Of a stretch of DNA of 5,319 nucleotides, positions 1 to 5,196 are shown one piece after another. The DNA lies in the NCBI GenBank assembly GCA_910585635.1, contig CAJUFE010000101.1, positions 1-5,319 of the forward strand, read 5' to 3'. Within the stretch, counting starts at the first letter, position 1. Every line of letters starts with the position of its first letter. The notes beneath the pieces were generated by a model that was given only the letters and a program-made list of their open reading frames with translations, had not been told where the DNA came from and made no database searches. Position numbers and translations under genes: made by a program. The DNA is from an uncultured Lachnospiraceae bacterium (GTDB taxonomy: Bacteria; Bacillota; Clostridia; Lachnospirales; Lachnospiraceae).

Positions 1-358
1 TCTTCGTGCCGGTGGTGGTCTTCATGGTCTCATCGCCGTCAAAGATCCCCAGCCCTTCCAGGACCTTCACTCTCGGCGCGAGGTTCTTCTGGCTCAAGTT
101 CTGCTCAGAATAGGTGTAGGCGTTCATCCCCGGCCCCACCGCGGCCATGACCGTGATCAGGCAGATCAATACAAGGCCGATCACGGCACTGATCTTCTTG
201 AAATACCGGATCAGCACGTCCCGCCAGAAGCTCTGGGCCGCGAAATTGGTATCGATAGCGATCTCCCCGGCATTATCCTTCAGCCGGAAATCTGCGTCCA
301 CCGGTATATAGGCCGGCTGCAGGCTGAGCGCCGCCCCGGAAGCTCTTCCAGTCTTCAT
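1..358 (-). CDS. oppC: Oligopeptide ABC transporter permease OppC, N-terminal part (truncated by window edge)
   Basis: This is the first 119 residues of an inner-membrane permease that pairs with OppB to form the channel of a peptide importer. The protein begins MKTGRASGAALSLQPAY. A cytoplasmic stretch follows, with FWRDVLIRYFKK at about 44-55, as is typical before the first helix of OppC/DppC proteins. One hydrophobic helix lies at about 56-76 (ISAVIGLVLICLITVMAAVG). The extracellular stretch QKNLAPRVKVLEGLGIFDG (about 90-108) resembles the long first loop of OppC proteins from Gram-positive bacteria. The ATG at 358-356 is 4 bases after the oppB stop, and its Shine-Dalgarno (AAAGGAGGG, 378-370) lies inside the last codons of oppB, so translation is probably coupled. 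The membrane core and the EAA loop are outside the window. DppC is the alternative name; substrate specificity cannot be read from this fragment. Confidence 0.92.
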   Translation of the reverse strand, partial: MKTGRASGAALSLQPAYIPVDADFRLKDNAGEIAIDTNFAAQSFWRDVLIRYFKKISAVIGLVLICLITVMAAVGPGMNAYTYSEQNLSQKNLAPRVKVLEGLGIFDGDETMKTTTGTK

Positions 359-362
359 AGGG

Positions 363-1298
363 TCAATCTCCCTCCTTTGTCAATCGGATCCTGGGATCGA
401 TGATCCCGTACAGGATATCCACCGCCAGCATGATGGCGATGTACATGGCGGAATAGATAAAGCTTAGGGCGATCACCACGTTATAGTCATTGGATTGGAT
501 CGCCGTCACCAGGAGGCTGCCCACGCCGGGGATCGAGAAGATCTTCTCTACCACCAAAGATCCGGTCATCAGGTCCACGATCAGGGGCGCTAAGACCGTG
601 ATGATCGGGATCAGGGCGTTGCGCAGGGCATGGCGGAAGATCAGGGCCCCGCCGGAGATCCCCTTGCTCTCCGCCAGCAGCATATAGTCGCTGCCTAAGA
701 CCTCCAGCATCTCGCTCCGGGTGAACCGGGCGATGCTGGCCATGGTGAACATGGACAGGGCGATGCTGGGCAGGACGCTGGAAGCAAAAGCCAGCTTCTC
801 CTTATAGAGCATGGGGAACCACCCCATCCGAAAGCCTAAGGTATAGCTTAAGGCCAGGGCAAAGACATAAGATGGCACGGACACCCCGATCACCGATATG
901 ACCGTGGCCAGGGAGTCCCATATAGTATCATGCTCCAGCGCCGCCACCAGGCCCAGTAACAGCCCAAGGACAGCGCCGATGCTGACCGCGAAGCCTCCGA
1001 TCCGGATCGACACCGGGAGCCTTGTCTGGATCAGCTGGGCGATCGGCGTGTTCTTGGAGATATTGTAGCTGACGCCGAAGTCGCCTTTCAGCATGTTTTT
1101 GACATAGTTAAAGAATTGCACCACGATCGGCTGATCCAGGCCGTATTTCGCATAGAGGGCCAGCCGCTGGTCGTTGTTCAGTTTTTCGTCGTTAAAAGGG
1201 GAACCCGGCATCAGCTGCATCAGGATAAAGAGCACCAGCAGGATCGCCAGGAGGGTGAAAAGAGAGGTCAGGATCCTCTTGAGGGTATATTTCTTCAC
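363..1298 (-). CDS. oppB: Oligopeptide ABC transporter permease OppB
   Basis: A 311-residue inner-membrane permease of the OppB/DppB family, about the usual length. It forms the translocation pore with OppC. Helix 1 lies at about 9-30 and ends in the family motif LMPGSPF. Then come the GLDQPIVVQFFNYVKNMLKGDFGVSY segment (53-78, typical of the family) and further helices at about 100-121, 130-155, 173-190, 231-250 and 275-297. The cytoplasmic EAA-type loop that docks on the ATPase is at about 205-231 (AESKGISGGALIFRHALRNA, then LIP). The conserved EKIFSIPGVG is at 251-260 and the closing DPRIR at 301-305. The start is a GTG at 1298-1296, with AGGAGG 6 bases upstream. The open frame continues to 1451, but that extension only reads through the GC-rich tandem repeat and lacks membrane-protein character, so it is rejected. 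It lies 320 bases downstream of oppA and 4 bases upstream of oppC. Confidence 0.95.
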   Translation of the reverse strand: MKKYTLKRILTSLFTLLAILLVLFILMQLMPGSPFNDEKLNNDQRLALYAKYGLDQPIVVQFFNYVKNMLKGDFGVSYNISKNTPIAQLIQTRLPVSIRIGGFAVSIGAVLGLLLGLVAALEHDTIWDSLATVISVIGVSVPSYVFALALSYTLGFRMGWFPMLYKEKLAFASSVLPSIALSMFTMASIARFTRSEMLEVLGSDYMLLAESKGISGGALIFRHALRNALIPIITVLAPLIVDLMTGSLVVEKIFSIPGVGSLLVTAIQSNDYNVVIALSFIYSAMYIAIMLAVDILYGIIDPRIRLTKEGD

Positions 1299-1304
1299 GT
1301 TCTG

Positions 1305-1310
1305 CCTCCT
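1305..1310 (-). promoter_or_regulatory. Ribosome binding site fixing the oppB GTG start
   Basis: AGGAGG on the minus strand is followed by a 6-base spacer (CAGAAC) and GTG, AAG, AAA. The perfect Shine-Dalgarno at ideal spacing is why the GTG at 1298 was chosen over starts further upstream in the open frame. MKKYTLKRIL is also the usual kind of OppB N-terminus. Confidence 0.88.
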
Positions 1311-1361
1311 TATCGTGTAAAGGCACGCATTTTTCAAAGGGTAACGGTCCATCGGGCCTGT

Positions 1362-1484
1362 GCGGCAGCGGCCCGGCAGAGCAGGGATACGCGGCGGCCC
1401 GGCAGAGCAGGGACACGCGCCGCAACGGCCGAGCAGGGACACGCGCCGCAACGGCCGAGCATAGACACGCGCCGCAACGGCCGA
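1362..1484. repeat. GC-rich ~26-bp tandem repeat (minisatellite) between oppA and oppB
   Basis: Head-to-tail units lie at 1362-1390 (29 bp), 1391-1416, 1417-1442 and 1443-1468 (26 bp each) and 1469-1484 (first 16 bp only). Units 3, 4 and 5 begin with the same 14 bases, gcgccgcaacggcc. Units 1 and 2 are diverged in the middle (cggcccggcagagc), but all full units end in a gcagggacac-like block; unit 4 has two changes there. Each younger copy contains gccg-caa-cggc, which could form a short hairpin. The unit has no stop codon on the minus strand and 26 is not a multiple of 3, so several frames stay open and encode similar Arg/Cys/Ala-rich peptides. That pattern is expected of non-coding repeat DNA. 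Function unknown. Confidence 0.9.
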
Positions 1485-1546
1485 AAGAAAACAGTGGATG
1501 ACCGAGAAAAGGTCGGGTCGTTGCGGAAAAGATCCAAAACAGGGAA

Positions 1547-1601
1547 CAAGGTGCTGCGTTCCTCCACAAAAACTGCTTTTTGATGAGTGGGCAGCACCTT
1601 G
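1547..1601 (-). repeat. Perfect 11-bp inverted repeat (intergenic stem-loop) after oppA
   Basis: caaggtgctgc at 1547-1557 is the exact reverse complement of gcagcaccttg at 1591-1601. The 33-base interior has further pairing: ccac (1564-1567) with gtgg (1587-1590), or alternatively caaaaa (1567-1572) with tttttg (1577-1582) around a ctgc loop. In the direction of transcription the structure starts 17 bases after the oppA stop codon. The sequence following it (TTCCCTGTTTTGG) is only moderately U-rich, so it is not a textbook intrinsic terminator. A partial terminator, or a 3'-end block that protects oppA mRNA and keeps the binding protein in excess over the permeases, fits its position. That role is inference; the inverted repeat itself is directly visible. 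Confidence 0.75.
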
Positions 1602-1618
1602 CCATCCTGATGTCTTAC

Positions 1619-3358
1619 TTAGTCTGCTTTTACGGCATTCTTATATACACGGTTCAATGCCACCGGGTGGAACTCGACGCCGGTGACCTTCGCGGACATC
1701 ATCTCCGCATTGCACTGGGTATACAGCGGGAAGATCACCGCCTCATCCAGCACCAGCTTCTCTGCGTCATACAGTCTTGCCCAGCGCCCTTCTGCATCGG
1801 TACACAGCTCGCCGGTGGTACACTCGGCGATGATCGCGTCGTACTCGGCATTGCTCCACAGACCGTAGTTGTTGGCGTTATCGGTGATCCACATCCCTAA
1901 GTAGGTCATAGGATCGGCATAGTCCGGACCCCAGCGGGTAAGCCCCAGCTCAAAGGTGCCGTTCTGCATGTCTTCCACTCGCTGCTTCTTAGGCTCCACG
2001 GTCAGGTTCACGGTAAAGCCGGGAAGGGTGGTCTCCCACTGCTCCTTTAACACCTGCGCCACCTTCTGGGGCGCGTCGTCGGCGTCAACGATCATATCTA
2101 CTTCCAGCTCGCTGATCCCCAGCTCCTCTAAGCCCTTGCTCCAGTAGTCCTGAGCCTTTGCGGCGTCAAAGGAGCAGACATCGGCATACCGTTCCTGGTC
2201 CTCGGAGTAATCCGAGCCGTCCGGGCCTGCCGCGAACTGCATGGGCACCGCCGTGTAGGTGGGGGCAGAGCCGTCCTTTAACACGTCCACGGTGATGGCT
2301 TCCCGGTCGATCGCGCTGGTCAGGGCCAGGCGGATGTTCACGTTCGCCAGCTCCGGCACCTTATCCATGTTGGGGCTCACATACCACAGATAGCCTGCGC
2401 CGATGGTGGTGAACTCCGGATCCTCCTTTACCTGGTCCACCTGCTCGCCGTTGACCAAGGTCAGATCCAGATCGCCGGTCTGATAGCTCATCAGCGCCTG
2501 CTGGGAATCCTGGATCACCTGGTAGTTAAGGCCCGGCAGCGCCACCCTGTCCGCGTCCCAGTAATCTGGGTTCTTGGTCAGATGGAAGGCGGTGGCCGCA
2601 GGCTCATAAGAATCCATCACGAAGGCCCCGTTAGAAAGGGTGGTCTCCGGGCTGGTGGCGAAGGTATCGCCGCAGGATTCGAAGAAGGCCTGGTTGATCG
2701 GGTAGTAGGTGGGGAAATACATCAGGGACAGGAAATAGCTGACCGGTACATTTAAGGTCACCTCTAAGGTCTTGTCATCCACTGCGGTCACCCCAAGCTC
2801 GCTCTTATCCATCTCCCCTGCGATGATGGCTTCTGCGTTCTTGATCTGTCCGATATCGCTGAGCATGTAGGCATACTCGGAAGCAACGGCCGGATCCACG
2901 GCACGCTGCCAGGCAAATACGAAGTCGGCCGCCGTTACCGGTTCTCCATTGCTCCACTTGGCATCCCTAAGATGGAAGGTGTAGGTCAGGCCGTCGTCGG
3001 AAAGGTCATAGGACTCCGCGATCGCCGGGACTGCCTGTCCGTCGGCGTCCATCTGCATCAGGCCGTCCGTATAGTCTGCGATCACCTCAAAGGACGTGCC
3101 GTCCGTGGCCTGCTGAGGGTCTAAGGACTGTACCGGGGTCTCCAGCATGATGTTCAGATCCGAGGTCCCCGCCGCCGGGGTCTCGCTCCCTGCCGCCTCG
3201 GATCCTTCCTGGGCTCCGGCGCTGTCACTGCCAGCCTCTGTCTGCGTGCCGGCGCCGCCGGTGGTCTCGGTGGTGTCCGAAGACCCGCCGCAGCCCACAA
3301 GGCCTAAGGCCAGCGCAGAAGCTGTCAAGATCGCCAGTACTGCTTTTGATCTTTTCAT
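1619..3358 (-). CDS. oppA: Oligopeptide ABC transporter substrate-binding lipoprotein OppA (SBP family 5)
   Basis: A 579-residue extracytoplasmic peptide-binding protein that delivers substrate to the OppB/OppC channel. It has a lipoprotein signal peptide: basic MKRSK, a hydrophobic core and the lipobox LVGC, with Cys23 as the predicted lipid-anchored residue. A Gly/Ser/Thr/Glu/Ala-rich tether follows at about 24-66. The mature domain starts near DLNIMLETPVQSLDP. The family 5 signature region lies at about 112-152 (AESYDLSDDGLTYTFHLRDA, then KWSNGEPVTAADFVFAW). The typical C-terminal block TRWGPDYADPMTYL is at about 474-487. The length suits OppA (about 540-580). The ATG at 3358 has AGGAGG 8 bases upstream; the frame continues to 3466, but that part lies in the leader, around the likely transcription start. 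It is the first gene of the opp cluster. Other family 5 proteins bind di-peptides, nickel or sugars; OppA fits best, but the ligand is unproven. Confidence 0.95.
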   Translation of the reverse strand: MKRSKAVLAILTASALALGLVGCGGSSDTTETTGGAGTQTEAGSDSAGAQEGSEAAGSETPAAGTSDLNIMLETPVQSLDPQQATDGTSFEVIADYTDGLMQMDADGQAVPAIAESYDLSDDGLTYTFHLRDAKWSNGEPVTAADFVFAWQRAVDPAVASEYAYMLSDIGQIKNAEAIIAGEMDKSELGVTAVDDKTLEVTLNVPVSYFLSLMYFPTYYPINQAFFESCGDTFATSPETTLSNGAFVMDSYEPAATAFHLTKNPDYWDADRVALPGLNYQVIQDSQQALMSYQTGDLDLTLVNGEQVDQVKEDPEFTTIGAGYLWYVSPNMDKVPELANVNIRLALTSAIDREAITVDVLKDGSAPTYTAVPMQFAAGPDGSDYSEDQERYADVCSFDAAKAQDYWSKGLEELGISELEVDMIVDADDAPQKVAQVLKEQWETTLPGFTVNLTVEPKKQRVEDMQNGTFELGLTRWGPDYADPMTYLGMWITDNANNYGLWSNAEYDAIIAECTTGELCTDAEGRWARLYDAEKLVLDEAVIFPLYTQCNAEMMSAKVTGVEFHPVALNRVYKNAVKAD

Positions 3359-3366
3359 AATTCTTT

Positions 3367-3372
3367 CCTCCT
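3367..3372 (-). promoter_or_regulatory. Ribosome binding site of oppA
   Basis: AGGAGG (within GAGGAGGAAAG) lies 8 bases before ATG. It fixes the start at the lipoprotein signal peptide rather than 36 codons upstream. It is 10 bases downstream of the leader stem-loop at 3383-3409, close enough for that structure to influence ribosome access. Confidence 0.85.
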
Positions 3373-3382
3373 CTAAGCTCAT

Positions 3383-3409
3383 GTCTGGGTCCGCTCTTTG
3401 CGGCCAGAC
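3383..3409 (-). promoter_or_regulatory. Stem-loop in the oppA 5' leader
   Basis: On the minus strand GTCTGG and CCGC are followed by the loop AAAGA, then GCGG, a 2-base bulge (AC) and CCAGAC. This gives a 10-bp stem interrupted by one bulge. No U-run follows it in either direction, so it is not a simple terminator. It sits between the predicted transcription start and the oppA ribosome binding site. A role in mRNA stability or translation control is inference. It does not match a riboswitch class that I recognise. Confidence 0.6.
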
Positions 3410-3464
3410 AAAAATAGGCACAAAAGTAGCGTATTTATGTAAACGCCCCTTTGCGCCATAACCC

Positions 3465-3493
3465 ACTATAGCACGTTTCTCGATAAAAGTCCA
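3465..3493 (-). promoter_or_regulatory. Predicted sigma-A promoter of the opp cluster
   Basis: The -35 box TGGACT is at 3493-3488 and the -10 box TATAGT at 3470-3465, with a 17-base spacer. An extended -10 TGC directly precedes the -10 box. The match is 4/6 and 5/6 to consensus with optimal spacing. Transcription would start near 3458, giving a leader of about 100 bases before the oppA ATG. The promoter lies in the 189-base gap between the chorismate mutase-shikimate kinase stop and oppA, so opp is probably a transcription unit separate from the genes upstream. An A/T-rich tract (A6 and T8 runs at 3517-3535) lies further upstream. Confidence 0.72.
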
Positions 3494-3547
3494 CCGAAAC
3501 TTTAGCCTGATAGCGTAAAAAAGTTAATTTTTTTTCTTATGTCATCC

Positions 3548-4336
3548 TCAGATCCTGGCCAGGATCTCCTCGCAGATCTGGGCCACATCCTTCCCGTCGG
3601 TAGCCACCTCCAGATCGGCGGCGGCCTGGTAGCTGGCCCGCCGTTTTTCCATCAGGTCCCTGATATAGCCTAAGTCCATGTGCCCGTTCAGGATCGGGCG
3701 TTTGGTGGAGCCCTTTACACGGTCCAGGATCGTCTCGGGGAAGGCGGACAGCAGGACGATCCGGCTGCTGGCTTTTAGGTTCTGCACATTTTCCTCCCGC
3801 ATCACCACCCCGCCGCCGCAGGAGATCACCACGCCTTTTTTCCCCCGGAGCCTGCGGATGACCTGGCTCTCCACCCGGCGGAAGTACCCTTCCCCCTGCT
3901 TTTCGAAGATATCGGCGATGGACATGCCCTCCGCCTCCACGATCAGCTCATCCGTCTCCACCTCATCCATAGCCAGCATATCCCGCAGATAGTGGGATAC
4001 AGAGCTCTTCCCAGCCCCCATAAAGCCGATCAGCGCGATATTGCCGGGACACAAGGCACCGGCCTGTACTTTCTTCTCGGCACGGAGGATGCTGTCGGCG
4101 ATCCCCCGGCATTCTCTCCCATACCGGCTGGCCTCCAGCCTGGAGATGAGCGTTCCCTTCTGGCGCCTGCCCTTCGCCTTAAGCTGCGGCAGCCCCTTAG
4201 CTTTCTTTTCGGCGGTCAGTTCCCGGATCAGGTCCATCCTTCTCTCCAGCAGCCGGGCAAGCTCCTCGTCACAGCTGTCCAGCTCCCGGCGGATATCCTC
4301 AAGCTCTCTCATGTCCATCCCCCCTTTTTCTATCAT
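3548..4336 (-). CDS. aroK: Chorismate mutase-like (AroQ) / shikimate kinase fusion protein
   Basis: A 262-residue cytoplasmic protein with two domains. Residues about 9-91 resemble an AroQ-type helical chorismate mutase (chorismate to prephenate), with Arg16, Arg33 and Lys44 matching the substrate-binding Arg11, Arg28 and Lys39 of the E. coli enzyme. However, no Asp or Glu occurs between residues 44 and 67, where Asp48 and Glu52 should align, so mutase activity is doubtful. Residues about 98-262 are a full shikimate kinase (ATP + shikimate to shikimate 3-phosphate). Its P-loop is GFMGAGKSS (104-112), shikimate contacts are ETD (127-129), FRR (152-154) and CGGG (173-176), the lid is STKRPIL (210-216) and the adenine-site Arg is in EKRRASY (230-236). 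ATG 4336 has AAAGGA about 9 bases upstream; a start at 4312 behind a G-run is the alternative (254 residues). It follows the gntR-type gene by 17 bases. Confidence 0.92.
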   Translation of the reverse strand: MIEKGGMDMRELEDIRRELDSCDEELARLLERRMDLIRELTAEKKAKGLPQLKAKGRRQKGTLISRLEASRYGRECRGIADSILRAEKKVQAGALCPGNIALIGFMGAGKSSVSHYLRDMLAMDEVETDELIVEAEGMSIADIFEKQGEGYFRRVESQVIRRLRGKKGVVISCGGGVVMREENVQNLKASSRIVLLSAFPETILDRVKGSTKRPILNGHMDLGYIRDLMEKRRASYQAAADLEVATDGKDVAQICEEILARI

Positions 4337-4353
4337 CGGTCTTTATCCTTTCT

Positions 4354-5061
4354 TTAGATATCGAACTTCCCTTCCTCTTCTTCCTCCTCGAAATAATCCT
4401 TGTATTCCACATCGATCTGGTGGCGCATCCTCTTCATGCTGAAATACAGATGGTCCTTTAAGGCCTCCTCCACGGCCAGGGTATCCTTCCTCTCGATCAT
4501 CTCGAACAGCTGCTCATGCTCCCGGATGATCCGGGTAAAGTCTGTCTCCGTCTCAAAGTCCAGCATACGGAACCGGGTATAGTGGAGCTGCTGGGCCTGT
4601 AAGATCTCCCACAGCTTCTGCTTCTTTGTGGTCTCGAACCAGATGCTGTGCATCTGGGCGTCCAGACGGTAGAACTGTTCCGGCTTAAAGTCCGGCTCTG
4701 CGATCAGTGCCTGCTGCTTTCGGATCATGTACCGGATATCCTCCATCACCATGGGTCCGGCTACCTTCATAAAGTCCCGCAGCACCATGGTCTCCACCGC
4801 CACCCGCATATAGATCATCTGCTTGATATTACTTAAGTTTAACAAGGTCACATAGATCCCCTTGTAGGGGACTGTCAGCACGAAGCCCTGCTCCTGGAGC
4901 ATCCTGAGGGCATCACGGACCGGCGTGCGGGATACCCCGAACCGCTCGCAGAGCTCCGTCTCCTTCAGGAGCTGCCCCGGCTTTAAGGCCAGATCCAAAA
5001 TATCCTGTTTCAAGGTCTCGTAGACCATCTCTTCCCGGTTCTTGTAGCGTTCCTCTGCCAT
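4354..5061 (-). CDS. GntR-family transcriptional regulator, FCD (FadR-like) subfamily
   Basis: A 235-residue DNA-binding regulator. Residues about 9-73 form the GntR winged helix: VYETLKQDIL, then the LKPGQLLKETELCERFGVSR region with RTPVRDALRMLQEQGF as recognition helix and wing, ending VPYKGIYVT. Residues about 78-215 are the all-helical FCD ligand domain. The usual metal-site residues appear present as Asp134 and His138 (LDAQMH), His182 (REHEQLF) and His204 (KDHLYF). Known FCD regulators usually sense small organic acids, sugar acids or amino-acid related compounds; the ligand here is unknown. The C-terminus is unusually acidic (YFEEEEEEGKFDI). The ATG at 5061 has AAGGAGG 6 bases upstream and is preferred over an in-frame start at 5121, whose extra 20 residues precede the domain. 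It has its own promoter and probably shares a transcript with the mutase-kinase fusion gene. Confidence 0.94.
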   Translation of the reverse strand: MAEERYKNREEMVYETLKQDILDLALKPGQLLKETELCERFGVSRTPVRDALRMLQEQGFVLTVPYKGIYVTLLNLSNIKQMIYMRVAVETMVLRDFMKVAGPMVMEDIRYMIRKQQALIAEPDFKPEQFYRLDAQMHSIWFETTKKQKLWEILQAQQLHYTRFRMLDFETETDFTRIIREHEQLFEMIERKDTLAVEEALKDHLYFSMKRMRHQIDVEYKDYFEEEEEEGKFDI

Positions 5062-5067
5062 CGCTCT

Positions 5068-5074
5068 CCTCCTT
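5068..5074 (-). promoter_or_regulatory. Ribosome binding site fixing the GntR-family gene start
   Basis: AAGGAGG, a 6-base spacer (AGAGCG) and ATG. This decides for the start at 5061 and the N-terminus MAEERYKNREE. The upstream in-frame ATG at 5121 has no comparable site. Confidence 0.85.
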
Positions 5075-5145
5075 CTCCCCCTTGGCTCCGCCGAAAATGC
5101 TGGTTCTGGATATTTTTGCATGTGTTATATCCACTTTGCATCTAT

Positions 5146-5153
5146 TGTATACA
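5146..5153. promoter_or_regulatory. Candidate operator palindrome (TGTATACA) in the GntR-family gene leader
   Basis: A perfect 8-bp palindrome, TGTATACA, sits in the context TTGTATACAG. Several GntR-family regulators bind sites with the core TTGTATACAA; the B. subtilis gluconate operator bound by GntR has the core CTTGTATACAAG. The site lies about 8-15 bases downstream of the predicted transcription start, a position suited to autorepression. Binding is inferred from sequence similarity and location only. Confidence 0.5.
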
Positions 5154-5167
5154 GATAATGCACGTCT

Positions 5168-5196
5168 ATCATAGTACATTTTGGGGGGATGTGCAA
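5168..5196 (-). promoter_or_regulatory. Predicted sigma-A promoter of the GntR-family regulator gene
   Basis: The -35 box TTGCAC is at 5196-5191 and the -10 box TATGAT at 5173-5168, with a 17-base spacer. The -10 matches 5/6 and the -35 has the conserved TTG. Transcription would start near 5161, about 100 bases before the ATG at 5061, and would probably also cover the downstream mutase-kinase fusion gene. Confidence 0.55.

Larger units (their letters stand above)
1302..1618. other. oppA-oppB intergenic region, no gene seen
   Basis: These 317 bases hold the stem-loop at 1547-1601, the tandem repeat at 1362-1484 and the oppB ribosome binding site. Several long open frames cross the region on both strands, but they share repeat-derived low-complexity Arg/Cys/Ala peptides, lack convincing ribosome binding sites and match no family I recognise, so they are not called. 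I see no convincing promoter: a TTGAAA/GATAAG pair close to oppB would place its -10 over the ribosome binding site. oppB and oppC therefore probably depend on read-through from oppA. Confidence 0.7.

Noticed and set aside
1305..1335. TTGAAA and GATAAG, 17 bases apart, as a separate oppB promoter
   Set aside because: The -10 would overlap the oppB ribosome binding site and the transcript would start at the GTG itself; the -10 match is weak.
1299..1451. N-terminal extension of oppB by 51 codons to an upstream start
   Set aside because: The extension is read through the tandem repeat, is Cys/Arg/Pro-rich and unlike OppB. The GTG at 1298 has a perfect AGGAGG at 6 bases.
1116..1605. Long open frames on both strands across the oppA-oppB gap
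   Set aside because: They overlap oppB or oppA, contain the same repeat-derived peptide in different frames, have no good ribosome binding site and match no known family.
3517..3535. A6 and T8 runs after the mutase-kinase gene as an intrinsic terminator
   Set aside because: Only A-U pairing is possible, with no GC stem, so it would be a very weak terminator. It may simply be A/T-rich DNA upstream of the oppA promoter.
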